64,000 nt of DNA from Streptomyces shenzhenensis (GTDB lineage Bacteria; Actinomycetota; Actinomycetes; Streptomycetales; Streptomycetaceae), in contig NZ_JAJONF010000005.1 in assembly GCF_021462265.1 (NCBI RefSeq), forward strand, positions 310,001 through 374,000. The letters run 5' to 3'. Both the position numbers and the translations under genes were made by a program. A model generated the notes under the pieces. The model saw only the letters and a program-made list of their open reading frames with translations. It was not told the origin of the DNA and did not search any database. Positions 1-9,174 of this stretch are shown here, one piece after another (position 1 is the first letter of the stretch; each line of letters starts with the position of its first letter).

Positions 1-1
1 C

Positions 2-529
2 AGCTCGGTCACCCCGGTCCACTACGGCGAGATCGTCGCGTCGATCTCCTCCCGGTCGGCGGGCCCCGGCACCCGCGCCAACATCGACGAGTTCACCGAG
101 ACCACCTCGGCCGCCATCGAGAAGGTCGGCGGCGCGGCCCGCGGCAAGGCCATCATCGTCCTCAACCCGGCCGAGCCTCCGCTGATCATGCGGGACACGG
201 TCTACTGCCTCGTCTCCGACTGCGACACGGCCAAGGTGCGCGAGGCCGTTCTCGCCATGGAACGCACGGTCCGGGAGTACGTGCCGGGCTACCGGCTCAA
301 GCAGGATGTGCAGTTCGACCAGGTGCCGGCCGACGACCCCCAGCGCGGCCTGCTCCCGGAGAGCGAGCGCGACGCCACGGCCTGGAAGGTCTCCGTCTTC
401 CTGGAAGTGGAGGGGGCCGCTCACTACCTGCCCGCCTACGCAGGCAACCTCGACATCATGACCTCCGCCGCGCTGCGCACCGCGGAGCGCATCGCGGCCC
501 ACCACAAGCAGGAGGTGCAGGCCAAGTGA
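2..529 (+). CDS. Acetaldehyde dehydrogenase (acylating), C-terminal part
   Basis: The product oxidises acetaldehyde to acetyl-CoA with NAD+ and CoA, the last step of the meta-cleavage pathway for catechols and phenylpropanoids (MhpF/DmpF/HsaG family). The reading frame is open from the window edge, so the N-terminal half, including the Rossmann fold and catalytic Cys, lies outside. The visible 175 residues carry the family's dimerisation and substrate domain, with the run [15 protein letters not shown] followed by a conserved segment ending in [15 protein letters not shown]. The stop overlaps the start of the next gene by four bases (GTGA), as expected for two enzymes that form a channelling aldolase-dehydrogenase complex. 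Family assignment is secure; the exact aromatic substrate cannot be told from this part. Confidence 0.93.
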   Translation, partial: SSVTPVHYGEIVASISSRSAGPGTRANIDEFTETTSAAIEKVGGAARGKAIIVLNPAEPPLIMRDTVYCLVSDCDTAKVREAVLAMERTVREYVPGYRLKQDVQFDQVPADDPQRGLLPESERDATAWKVSVFLEVEGAAHYLPAYAGNLDIMTSAALRTAERIAAHHKQEVQAK

Positions 530-1548
530 CCAGCAATCTCTACATCCAGGACGTGACCCTGCGGGACGGTATGCACGCGGTGCGGCACCGCTACTCCGTC
601 GAACAGGCCCGCTCCATCGCCTCCGCACTGGACTCGGCGGGTGTCGCCGCGATCGAGATCGCACACGGCGACGGCCTGTCCGGCTCCTCCCTCACCTACG
701 GCGTCGGCGCCCACACCGACTGGGAATGGATCGAGGCCGTCACCGACGCCGCGCGGCGGGCGATCCCCACCACGCTGCTGCTGCCCGGCATCGGGACGGT
801 CCACGACCTCAAGCAGGCACACCGGCTCGGTATCCGCTCGGTGCGGATCGCCACCCACTGCACCGAGGCCGACATCTCGGCCCAGCACATCGCCGCCGCG
901 CGAGAGCTGGGGATGGACGTCGCCGGGTTCCTGATGATGTCCCACATGGCCGAACCCGCCGAACTGGCCCGCCAGGCCGCGCTGATGGAGTCCTACGGTG
1001 CCACCTGCGTGTACGTCACCGACTCGGGCGGGCGCCTGACCATGGAGGACGTCCGCGCACGCTTCCGGGCCTACCGCGACGTCCTCGACCCCGCGACGGA
1101 GATGGGCATCCACGCCCATCACAACCTCGCCCTCGGCGTCGCGAACAGCGTGGTGGCCGTGGATAGCGGCGCGATACGCGTCGACGCGTCCCTCGCCGGG
1201 CAGGGCGCGGGCGCCGGGAACTGCCCGCTCGAGGCGTTCATCGCGGTCGCGGACATCCACGGATGGAAGCACGGCTGCGAACTGTTCCCGCTGATGGACG
1301 CCGCCGACGACCTGGTCCGTCCGCTGCAGGACCGCGAAGTGCGCGTCGACCGCGAGACTCTCACCCTTGGCTACGCGGGCGTGTACTCCAGTTTCCTGCG
1401 CCACGCCGAGATCGCCGCCGAGCGGTACGGACTCGACACCCGCTCGATTCTCGTGGAGGTCGGCCGGCGCAAGATGGTCGGCGGCCAGGAGGACATGATC
1501 ACGGACATCGCGCTGGATCTCGCACAGCGATCCGCCCCCGTCGCGTGA
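526..1548 (+). CDS. 4-hydroxy-2-oxovalerate aldolase
   Basis: This class II pyruvate aldolase (DmpG/MhpE/HsaF/BphI family) splits 4-hydroxy-2-oxoacids into pyruvate and an aldehyde and passes the aldehyde to the acylating dehydrogenase encoded just upstream. The 340-residue length is normal. The N-terminal motif [12 protein letters not shown] holds the active-site Arg13, the metal ligand Asp14 and a catalytic His. The metal-binding HxH is at His196/His198 in [15 protein letters not shown]. The start is a GTG that overlaps the dehydrogenase stop, so the two are translationally coupled. No further pathway gene follows; a hairpin lies 29 bases after the stop, so this is the operon end. Confidence 0.95.
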   Translation: MTSNLYIQDVTLRDGMHAVRHRYSVEQARSIASALDSAGVAAIEIAHGDGLSGSSLTYGVGAHTDWEWIEAVTDAARRAIPTTLLLPGIGTVHDLKQAHRLGIRSVRIATHCTEADISAQHIAAARELGMDVAGFLMMSHMAEPAELARQAALMESYGATCVYVTDSGGRLTMEDVRARFRAYRDVLDPATEMGIHAHHNLALGVANSVVAVDSGAIRVDASLAGQGAGAGNCPLEAFIAVADIHGWKHGCELFPLMDAADDLVRPLQDREVRVDRETLTLGYAGVYSSFLRHAEIAAERYGLDTRSILVEVGRRKMVGGQEDMITDIALDLAQRSAPVA

Positions 1549-1576
1549 CCGGCTCCCCGGTCCACAACTCGTGGCG

Positions 1577-1606
1577 GTGCTGACGAACGAGCCCGTCCGT
1601 CAGCAC
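1577..1606 (+). terminator. Hairpin after the aldolase gene
   Basis: GTGCTGACG pairs perfectly with CGTCAGCAC nine bases each side of a 12-base loop, starting 28 bases past the aldolase stop. There is no U-tract, which is common for actinobacterial terminators. Confidence 0.5.
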
Positions 1607-1734
1607 GGGCGAATCCTGGCGCCGCCTTTCGGGTGATCCTCACGTCGTATGTCCCGCTGAGGGCCGGATCCACGCACAGGAGCACGCGCAGAGCGTGTGG
1701 CGACTGTGCTGTCCGGCCGGCACGCAGAGCGGGG

Positions 1735-1830
1735 AACGACACGGAGTACACGGCCAGCGGTATGCGCGGGCCAGGTGCCGTTCAGGACCTCGGCCATCGC
1801 GTTGTCGCACGAGTCCGCGACGGCCGCCCG
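1735..1830 (-). pseudogene. IS3-family transposase (OrfB) remnant
   Basis: On the minus strand the translation reads VADSCDNAMAEVLNGT, which matches the conserved integrase-core block of IS3-family OrfB proteins (usual form GDSYDNAMAEALNGTFKAEL, with the catalytic region just before). Homology fades on both sides: what follows is unlike a transposase, and no inverted repeats or OrfA are visible. It is a short relic, not a functional element. Confidence 0.6.
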
Positions 1831-2067
1831 TCCGCGGCGGCCCGCACTGCCGGCACTGAAGCTGCCGGATCGTCTCGCCTCCCAGCAGATCAGGGGCAGG
1901 CGCCTGCGGGAATGGCCGGCTGTCTGCTCGCGTTGCAGAGAGCGTGGTTGTGAAGGGGACAGTGTCCCCGGGCCTCACCCATTGCCCATGAGGACGATCG
2001 TTCGGCTGAAGCCTCATGGAGCCTTTCGCCGCGTAGGCGACCGCCCTTCACGGCCACGAGCACCCCT

Positions 2068-2096
2068 GTGGCCCCGGCCCCTCAGGCCGGGGCCAC
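2068..2096. terminator. Strong perfect hairpin
   Basis: GTGGCCCCGGCC and GGCCGGGGCCAC form a 12-bp perfect stem around a five-base loop. It sits in the gene-poor stretch between the IS3 relic and the next gene and would terminate transcription from either side. There is no T-run. Confidence 0.5.
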
Positions 2097-2261
2097 TTGT
2101 GCGTCCACGGCCCGGCCGGCCGCGGCTCGCGTGGTGGTGCCCGGCGGTCCCACGACGCTGAATGTGCCCCTGAGCGCCGGGGCAAAGGTGATGCGGCGCC
2201 GATGGCGGGTAGCTCAAAGTGGACTGCTTCATGCCATTGATCTCCGTAGAAATGGACGCCT

Positions 2262-2846
2262 GTGACGACCGCTGCCAGCGAACCCTCCACCGAGCGTGTC
2301 CCCGGCCGGGTCTGGACGATCCGCTTGACCGGGCACGCCGACCGGACCGTCACGGTCACCTGCAGCACCGCGGCATGCCGGATGCCGCCCCGCTCCAAGG
2401 ACGTGGCCGGGCTGCGGGCGTTCGCCGCTCAGCACGCGGCCGCCCATGCGCGGGTGGCCACCGTCCATGCCAACGCCTGGTGCCACTGTGGTTCTTCACA
2501 GTGCGCCGCCCACCCCGACGCGGCTGCCCACTGCGCGGGCGGCGTGGCACTCGTTCTCCAGCACGATCCCCTCGTAGGACGCGTCTGGACGCTCGAAGAG
2601 GTCTGCGAGGCATGTGCCCCGTTGATCCCCAACGCCCGGGTCCTGGCCCGCGTTCCCCGGTCCTCACCCGCGAACCAGCGGCGAGACGGGCAGGCGCCGG
2701 CGCCCCAGGTGTCGGTACCCGCACGGTCGGCCGTCCCCGGTGGCTTCTCCTCACCCACCGCCCAGCCCACCGAGGGCCAGACCCGCCAGCCGCGCCGCCC
2801 ACGCCGCACTGCACGCCCCGCTCGGCGCCGCGGCCAGGGGAGCTGA
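2262..2846 (+). CDS. Conserved actinobacterial hypothetical protein, Cys/His-rich
   Basis: This is a 194-residue protein without a function I can name. The first 125 residues are well structured and contain clusters that look like metal ligands: CSTAACR near residue 34, several His around residues 60-70, then CHCGSSQCAAH near residue 72, AHCAGG, and CEACAP near residue 115. The last 60 residues are low-complexity and rich in Pro, Arg and Gln. Proteins of this type are common in Streptomyces, often near integrative elements or plasmids; that is recollection, not something visible here. The start is a GTG without a strong ribosome binding site, so the exact N-terminus is uncertain. Zinc binding is inferred from cysteine spacing only. 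Confidence 0.6.
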   Translation: MTTAASEPSTERVPGRVWTIRLTGHADRTVTVTCSTAACRMPPRSKDVAGLRAFAAQHAAAHARVATVHANAWCHCGSSQCAAHPDAAAHCAGGVALVLQHDPLVGRVWTLEEVCEACAPLIPNARVLARVPRSSPANQRRDGQAPAPQVSVPARSAVPGGFSSPTAQPTEGQTRQPRRPRRTARPARRRGQGS

Positions 2847-3453
2847 GCGAAGGGGCAGGGCATCAAAGGCCGGCAGTCGAATACCGTCACCCCGGAGTGC
2901 GATCCAGTCGTCCGGCATTGAGACATTCGACGACATCGCGGAGCTTGACGGCGGTCACTGCGACGGCGTCGTCGGCCGGCCCGGGACGGACCGCGTCCAG
3001 GACGCGGCGGCCATCTCCGGCACGGCTACGAACGCAACGCCCGGGACCGCCTGGTCGACGACTTCTCCTGGGGCCGCCCGGCCCAGGGCCGCAGCGGACG
3101 CCGCGCAGGGCCGGGCCCTCAGCCCTTTGGGGTCGGCCGGTGTGGCGACGGACCGCATCACCGTCATGAGGGGATCGCGGACCGCGGCCGTGTGGGTTTC
3201 TTCCGGCGCGCCGGAGACCTTCCAGTAGAGGAAGGAGCCGATCCAGGAGGCTCGTGGCCCGACTGGGCGACCGGCCGGCCGGCAGTCCGCCGACATCGTG
3301 CGCCGGACGCACGATCAGGTCGCGTCTGGTACCCGTTGCGTTCCTTGGACGCCCTGATCACCGGGGGAAGGGGGAACGTCACGGGGTTCGGTGTACGGTC
3401 TCCGTCACGCAGTCTCAGGTGTGAGTGCTGGGATCGGATGCTCGGGGCATCAG
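2847..3453. other. Gene-free stretch
   Basis: Open frames here on both strands have random composition and no recognisable motif. It looks like decayed DNA between the hypothetical gene and the broken LAL regulator. Confidence 0.5.
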
Positions 3454-4474
3454 TCAGACGACTGAGCGGTCCTCCGAGGCCCTTCGCACCCGTTCGGCTC
3501 CGGACGAAGCTCGTCCGGGGGCGGTCAGGACGCCCGGACGGCCCGCGCCGCCCGCAGAGAAACGCGGCACCCGCTCTCCCGTGACCAGCCCCGCCTCCTC
3601 CGTCGCCATCGCCTCCGGACTCGCACCCACCAGGTCCGCGGCCCACTGCAAGTCTCCGGGCGCCGGCTCGTCGCCGACCGTGGCCAGCACCGCCAGCAGC
3701 GCGCGTGGCCGGAGGCAGGGCGGTGAACCGCGCTCCCCACGCGGCGTCCAGTCCTGGACCCGCCGGCAGCGGATCCGGCAGCGCCGCCGTCCCGGCCCGC
3801 TGCGCCTCGGTCAGCGCCCGAGGCAGATCGATCAACGCGAGCGGACAGCCCTCCGCCACCCGCGCCACCTCGGACCGGACCCCCGGTGCCAACCGCGGGT
3901 GGTGATCGGCGAGCAGCAGCCGGGCCGCCTCCTCATCCAGCGGCTCCACCTCCACGCGCGTGGCCTCCCACCCCGCCAGCCGCCCCTGGTCCTCCGCGCG
4001 CACGGCGGCCAGCAGCACCACCCGCGTCCCCGCCAGCCGGTTCGCCACGAACGTCAGCGCCCGTAGCGACACCGCGTCCAGCCACTCGCAGTCGTCGACC
4101 GCCACCACCAGCGGGAGCTGCCGCGCGAGCCGCACCAGTGCCAGGCGCAACCGCTCACAGGCCAGCACCAGTTCCTCAGGCCGCGCAATCCCCTGCACCC
4201 CGCGCGTCGAGGACGTCACCAGACCCGTCGGCACCGCCGTCCCGCTCTCCGGCAGCGCACCTGCCAGCTGGCCCAGGACCCCGCCCCGCCCGCCCCCCGC
4301 ACGCAACACCCTCCACCCCCGTGCGCCGGCCCGTTCGCACGCCCACTGGAGCAACGCGGACTTCCCCGCACCCACTCCACCTGCCAGCACCACGGCCCCG
4401 CCGCGGAACTCACCACCCCGGTCCAGTACCTGCGACAGGGTGTCACGCGCCCTCCGGCGGCCGCGCAGGCACAC
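3454..4474 (-). pseudogene. LuxR-family LAL regulator, frameshifted and truncated
   Basis: The minus-strand frame starts with an AAA ATPase domain typical of large ATP-binding LuxR (LAL) regulators: Walker A GGVGAGKSALLQ near residue 33, and Walker B LPLVVAVDDCEWLD near residue 120. At about position 3700 homology jumps from frame to frame. The first frame degenerates after FTALPPATRA, while another frame continues with LATVGDEPAPGDLQWAADLV, so there is an indel. After a further 60 residues similarity ends. The long middle and the C-terminal LuxR helix-turn-helix are missing, where intact family members run to about 900 residues. The gene cannot make a DNA-binding regulator. A second LAL relic lies at 17392-17693. 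Confidence 0.75.
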
Positions 4475-4899
4475 CGTGTGGCCGGCCTGCTCGCCGGCGC
4501 CCGGAGCCGGCGGGTGTCGCCAAGCGGCCGTCAGTCAAACCACGGATCCGGTTCCGGCCGGCGCCCCGGCAGCAGACCGCGCCGGACAGCGGCTGCGGCG
4601 AGACGGTACGGGCCAGATGCTCCAGCCCCTGGAGCATGGGAGAGGTCGAGGACGCAGGCACGGTCCGGTCGTGGTCATGCGGATTCGACACCTGCGTGAT
4701 CATCGAAGCCGTGCCCGTACCTGCGTCCGCCTCCTGCACCGACGACCCCGGACATCGCGGGCCGAGCCTGCCCGGGCCCGGAACACACAACGCCCCGAAC
4801 ACACAACGCCCCTGGGCACCCGCACAGACGGGTTTCAGAACCGGCGCATGCGTGAGCTGGGCGCACGATCCGTGCGGCAGCCCCGTGCCGGCACATTGG
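4475..4899. other. Gene-free stretch with a 16-bp tandem duplication
   Basis: I see no gene here. The unit GAACACACAACGCCCC occurs twice head to tail at 4781-4796 and 4797-4812, downstream of the secreted-protein gene that is read leftward. Confidence 0.5.
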
Positions 4900-5403
4900 T
4901 CAGCGCGTACGCACCAGTTCCCAATCGCTCGTCTCCGACGACGTGGCCGCGTCGATCTCTCCGTGCGGCAGCAGCCCTGTGGAGAAGCGGAGTTCGTTGT
5001 GGAAGCAGAATGGGGACCACTTTGTCGCCAGGCAGGTTTTGAGATCGGCGTTCTGATGGATCTCGTACCAGCCGGGGGAGGCCGTGCTGGCGACCGACGG
5101 CCCCGGCGTCACGCTCGCCCCGAAGAGGAAGTCCCCGGCAGTTGTGGTCGTGCCGTTCAGGCTCGTCGTTGTCCCGCTCGCCAGGCCGCCCGCGTCCTCG
5201 CACTTGGTGACGGTGAACTCCATGGTCGCCGCGGTGACGCCGCTGACGCGGTTGTTGACGTCGTAGGAGAAGGTGACGGACGTGCATGCGGTGTCGCCGG
5301 GAGTCGCGTGTGCAGGAGCGCCGGTTACGGCTACGCCGGCGAGGGCGGCGAGTGCAGCGGCCGCTAACCGTGGGAGGGCCGTCCGCCAGGCAGTTCGCTT
5401 CAT
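4900..5403 (-). CDS. Secreted protein of unknown function
   Basis: This is a 167-residue protein with a clear Sec signal peptide: MKRTAWRTALPR, then the hydrophobic run LAAAALAALAGVAVTG and a likely cleavage after APAHA near residue 33. The mature part is Thr/Ser-rich and beta-like, with four cysteines (TACTS, KCED, KTCLA, FCFH) that could make two disulfides outside the cell. I do not recognise a domain family. The second in-frame ATG was taken as start because GGGGGA lies seven bases before it; the upstream ATG has no such site and would add nine polar residues before the signal. It is a single gene with no obvious partners. Confidence 0.75.
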   Translation of the reverse strand: MKRTAWRTALPRLAAAALAALAGVAVTGAPAHATPGDTACTSVTFSYDVNNRVSGVTAATMEFTVTKCEDAGGLASGTTTSLNGTTTTAGDFLFGASVTPGPSVASTASPGWYEIHQNADLKTCLATKWSPFCFHNELRFSTGLLPHGEIDAATSSETSDWELVRTR

Positions 5404-5844
5404 AGGTATTCCCCCATGTGCCGGGTTCATGGCAGTTCGAGCCTGAGGGGCAAGTCATCCGCCCCGCAATCGGTCCTGCCAAGCCGTCACAGCATCCGCG
5501 CGCCTGTCGGGGACGGTGAGGGATCCGTGACCGTCGGTCCGACAGGCCTCCCTTCACTCGGAACCTCACGATCAGCGTGTTCCGCCAGTACGGCCACACC
5601 GACATCGCCACCACCTGCCGCCACACCGCCCGCGCCCCAAGGCGGCCCCTCGCAGTCCTCGGAATCACGTGATCAAGCTGACAGATCGCCTACGGGCAAA
5701 AGACCCTGCGAGCGGACCTCCGCCCGTGATGCCGGGACGTCCGCGACGGCGCCCGACAGGTCGTCCGCCAGTCAAACGACTGATCAAAAAGCCGGATCCG
5801 ACCGCCATACTGACCAGGAGCGGTACTCGAGAAGGGAAGAGGCG

Positions 5845-6096
5845 TTGGCTGAAGCGGATGACCGGATCCTCCACCGGATCACGGAGATGGCCCATGAGGA
5901 GCGCGAGCTGCGGGACGCGCTGAGCGCGGGAAGGGTCGGCGGCGACGAGGAACACAGCCGGCTCGGTCGGCTCGAACGGGAACTGGACCAGTGCTGGGAC
6001 CTGCTGCGGCAGCGACGGGCCAGGATAGAGTTCGGTCAGAACCCCGACGACGCCCAGGTACGTTCCGCCTCCGTCGTGGAGCACTACCAGTCCTGA
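5845..6096 (+). CDS. DUF2630 family protein
   Basis: This is an 83-residue acidic, helical protein of the small actinobacterial DUF2630 family. Family hallmarks are visible: an N-terminal RILHRITEMAHEERELRDA, a Gly-Asp-Glu-Glu turn (GGDEEHSRL) and the C-terminal block LERELDQCWDLLRQRRARIE, with coiled-coil character. No biochemical function is known. The start is a TTG preceded by GGAAGAGG at ideal distance; no ATG or GTG gives a full family-length product in this frame, so the TTG is chosen. It stands alone. Confidence 0.85.
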   Translation: MAEADDRILHRITEMAHEERELRDALSAGRVGGDEEHSRLGRLERELDQCWDLLRQRRARIEFGQNPDDAQVRSASVVEHYQS

Positions 6097-6672
6097 GTTT
6101 CCGGCGCGCTCGCTGCCGGGCCCGCCTCGTCGGACACGCACCGTCAACTGACGGATGCCTCACGGCGTGCGCCGTCCCCTGGCTGACCCGGCACGGTGCG
6201 AGATGACTGCGTGCGCTCACGATCCCGCGTCGAGGCTGTGCCCGTGCGCGGCCGCCGCGACCACCTGCCTGCCGTCCTCCGGCCGGAAGGAGTCACCCCA
6301 TGGGGAGACCGAACCGTGAGACAGCGGATCGGTAATCCCCTGCGTGATTCCGCCGACAGGCGGATTCGTCATCCGTGGCCCGCTCGCGGAAGCCGCAGGC
6401 CGGGTTCTTCACGCGGAAGAAGGCGAACGACGAGCTTGCGTCGCTGATCTGCGCCGCGCACTGCTATTTCTCCGGCATTCGAGTGGGCAGTGAAAGTACA
6501 CACTTCTGTTTCTCCCCGCCCGCACCCTAGGGACCCCGTCCCGCCGCCGACGGCTCAGTCATGTTGCGGATGCCCGCGCCGGCCAACGGGGTGAGCATGT
6601 GGGAAGCGGGTTCTCAGCCGCTTCCGCCGCGGACGGTCCCCGCTCGCGGACTGCCAGTCGGGCATCCACCAC
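6097..6672. other. Gene-free stretch
   Basis: Only short arginine-rich frames without family features are present. The right end leads in frame into the truncated cysteine hydrolase. Confidence 0.4.
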
Positions 6673-7053
6673 TTGACGTTCGACAACCGCATGTTCGAGG
6701 TGGGCAGTTGGAACGCCGAGTTCCACCCCGACCTCGCGCCCATCGCCGACGAGGTCACCGTCGCCCCGCACAAGAACCTGGACGTGCTCGCGACCACGGA
6801 CCTCGACATCCAGCTCAAGCGGCGCGGTGTGGAGCACGTCGTCCTCGCGGGCATGATCGGCACGATGTGCGTGGAGTCGACGGCCCGCACCGCCATGGAA
6901 CGCGGCTACGAGGTCACGCTGGTCAAGGACGCCACGGCTCCCGAGGGCGGCCCCACCGCCTACGACGAGATGCTGCGGCGGTACGAATTGGTGGCGCACC
7001 ACGTCCTCACGACCGGCGAACTGCTCGCCACGGAACCGTTCGCCGACTGCTGA
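6673..7053 (+). pseudogene. Isochorismatase-like cysteine hydrolase, 5'-truncated
   Basis: The frame encodes the C-terminal two thirds of an isochorismatase/nicotinamidase-like hydrolase. HKNLDVLATTDLDIQLKRRG carries the usual catalytic Lys region, and VLAGMIGTMCVESTARTAM carries the nucleophilic Cys with the preceding cis-peptide pattern. The N-terminal strand with the catalytic Asp (the usual ALLVIDVQ-type block) is absent. The frame upstream reads DCQSGIHHLTF, then random sequence, so the 5' part is lost. Only a TTG with no good ribosome binding site is available as a start. Family members are about 190-220 residues; this is 126. It is probably inactive. Confidence 0.65.
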
Positions 7054-7145
7054 CCGGTTCCGGCGCCGACCGCCTCCGCCAGGGGGCGGCGCCGTTCGCG
7101 GCAGCAGCCGTTGCATGTCGCGCAGGCGAGTGGTGGCCGGCATCC

Positions 7146-7208
7146 GCCTCGCACGGCCCGGGCACCGCCTCGCACGGCCCGGGCACCGCCTCGCACGGCC
7201 CGGGCACC
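7146..7208. repeat. Three perfect 21-bp tandem repeats
   Basis: The 21-bp unit, beginning GCCTCGCACGGCCCGGGCAC, is repeated three times without a mismatch in the space between the hydrolase fragment and the end of the monooxygenase gene. A partial fourth copy follows. Confidence 0.9.
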
Positions 7209-7253
7209 GCCCGCACGGACACCGCCCGTGTGCGCCGTACCGGGCCGGTGGGG

Positions 7254-8765
7254 TCAGAAGACCGCCGGGATGCTCTCCAGCGCCTTGCTCACCTCGGCCG
7301 TGAACCCCGCGGAGCGTGCGGTGCCGGTGGCCCACCACACGTGTCCGTCAGGCCGGACGAGCGCGGCGGTCACACCGGCCCAGGCCTCGCCGCCGGTCTC
7401 GGCGAGCCGGCTGGCGTGGACGTCGATGCCGGCGGCTGCGGCCCGGTCGGTCACCTCGGCGTCCACCCGCGCGTCTCCCATGACGAGCAGCACCGCGCGG
7501 CCGTCGTGCAGCAGCGGGAACACCCCCTCGCCTTCCGGGTCGTACACCCGGACGCCGGTCAGCGGGTGTGCGGCGGGGTCGTCGGAGCGGTAGACGATGT
7601 CGAGACCGGAGAGCTTGCCCGCCAGCAGGGCGGAGAATCCGGGAGCGTCGGTGACGGCCTCGTTCAGCGTGGCGCGCAGGGCAGTGACCTCGGGGGTCAG
7701 GCCGACGATCAGAGCCGTCTGGGCCAGCGTGTGCTCGGCCAACTCCCGGCCCACCGGGTGGCGTTCGGCGTGGTAGGTGTCGAGCAGGGGCTCCGCGGCG
7801 CGGTCCTGGACCACCGCGGCCAGCTTCCAGCCGAGGTTCATGGCGTCCTGGAGGCCGACGTTCAGGCCCACACCGCCGGCCGGCCAGTGGATGTGTGCCG
7901 CGTCCCCGGCGAGCAGCACCCGGCCCGCGCGGTAGGAGTCCGCCAGCTTCGTGGCGTTGCCGAACCGGGTGAGCCAGGACGGGTCGTGCATGCCGAAGTC
8001 GGTGCCGGCGATGCGCACGGAGGCATCGCGCAGCTCCTCCAGCGTCAGTGGCTCGCGGTGCTGGTTGGCCGGGTCGTACCCGGTGACGCGGAACCGGCCG
8101 CCGCCCAGCGGGACGACGAGGAGCCGGCCCGCCTCGGAGAGGGCGGCGAAGCCGGGGTTGGCCGGCGGCTCGTCCAGGATCACCTCGCCGAGGAAGCCGT
8201 AGGCCGAGGTGTCGGGGCCGGTGAAGCCGATCCCGGCCTCCCTGCGCACGGTGGAGCGGGCGCCGTCGGTGCCGACCACGTACGGCGCGCTCACCTCGTA
8301 CGGGCCCTCGGGGCCGGTCACCCGGACGGTGACGGAGGTGTCGTCCTGGGCCAGCGAGGTCACCTCGTGGCCGCGCCGGACGACGACGCCGAGCCCCGTG
8401 GCGTAGCGCTCCAGGACCTCCTCGGTGACCGACTGCGGGTGGGCCAGCAGGAAGGGGAACGCGGTGGGCAGCGCACGGAAGTCGACCCGGGACTCCAGCA
8501 TGCCGAAGTGCCAGTTGGGCACGGCCCGGCCGATGGCCAGGAGATCCTTGTGCCGGTTGCGCAGGGCCAGCACCTCCACGGTGCGCGGCTGGATTCCGAG
8601 CGCCTTGGAGTGCGGGCTGCGCCGCTCCTCGCGCTCCAGCACCAGGACGGGCACGCCCGCGACGGCGAGTTCGTGGGCGAGCCAGAGGCCGACGGGGCCG
8701 GCTCCCACGATGACGACCTGCTGCTCCGGGGAGCCCTGAGAAGGGGGCCGGTGGGTTGCGGACAT
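7254..8765 (-). CDS. FAD-dependent aromatic monooxygenase
   Basis: This is a 503-residue flavoprotein hydroxylase of the PheA/TetX/Rdc superfamily that uses NAD(P)H and O2 to hydroxylate aromatic or polyketide substrates. Three motifs are in order: the FAD dinucleotide fold VVIVGAGPVGLWLAHELA near residue 15, the DG motif GTDGARSTVRREAGIGF near residue 165, and the GD motif LLAGDAAHIHWPAGGVGLN near residue 290. A C-terminal thioredoxin-like domain follows, as in class A hydroxylases of this size. The start is the ATG with GAGGAG eight bases upstream; the longer frame lacks a site. The gene is monocistronic, and its substrate is not identifiable. Confidence 0.88.
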   Translation of the reverse strand: MSATHRPPSQGSPEQQVVIVGAGPVGLWLAHELAVAGVPVLVLEREERRSPHSKALGIQPRTVEVLALRNRHKDLLAIGRAVPNWHFGMLESRVDFRALPTAFPFLLAHPQSVTEEVLERYATGLGVVVRRGHEVTSLAQDDTSVTVRVTGPEGPYEVSAPYVVGTDGARSTVRREAGIGFTGPDTSAYGFLGEVILDEPPANPGFAALSEAGRLLVVPLGGGRFRVTGYDPANQHREPLTLEELRDASVRIAGTDFGMHDPSWLTRFGNATKLADSYRAGRVLLAGDAAHIHWPAGGVGLNVGLQDAMNLGWKLAAVVQDRAAEPLLDTYHAERHPVGRELAEHTLAQTALIVGLTPEVTALRATLNEAVTDAPGFSALLAGKLSGLDIVYRSDDPAAHPLTGVRVYDPEGEGVFPLLHDGRAVLLVMGDARVDAEVTDRAAAAGIDVHASRLAETGGEAWAGVTAALVRPDGHVWWATGTARSAGFTAEVSKALESIPAVF

Positions 8766-8856
8766 GGATGCAGCTCCTCGGAGAGAGGTCGGTCGCGCGA
8801 GCCTTACTGACCCTACGGTCATTAAGGAGGGTATCGCGGCGCCCGCGGGCAATCAA

Positions 8857-8916
8857 ACACGTGTGATGCGTTACGGAGGTGGGGGTTACGGCGCGCCTGC
8901 GGACGGGAACACGTGT
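8857..8916. promoter_or_regulatory. Two ACACGTGT boxes upstream of the monooxygenase
   Basis: The perfect palindrome ACACGTGT occurs at 8857-8864 and 8909-8916, each preceded by A and followed within one base by ATGCGT, so the two 16-bp sites are near-identical and 52 bp (about five helical turns) apart. A related ACACATGTGT is at 9044-9053. They lie 90-150 bases upstream of the monooxygenase start. A paired operator for an unlinked regulator is a reasonable guess. Confidence 0.4.
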
Positions 8917-9174
8917 ATGCGTCCGCAGGGGCGATGTGTGTCCCTGGTGACATGATTCCCACACGGGGCCGCGCGCGGGCGCGGCGCGCCCGCGTAGACG
9001 GAGACGAACGACTGCCCGCCCAGGCGAGGACCGGGGCTGGGAAACACATGTGTCACTTCCGGCCGCCCCCCGGTGGTACCCCGTTCCCCCGGTTTCCCTG
9101 TTCCGCCGGCCGTCACGTCCGGTGGGGTGCCGAGGCCCGCGCACCGGGCACGGGGCACCGCCGGTCTCCGGACG

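Noticed and set aside
6561..8810. A 749-codon open frame on the plus strand across the isochorismatase fragment and the monooxygenase
   Set aside because: It is antisense to a clear FAD monooxygenase with all motifs on the minus strand. Its translation is low-complexity Gly/Arg/Ala/Val and shows no family.
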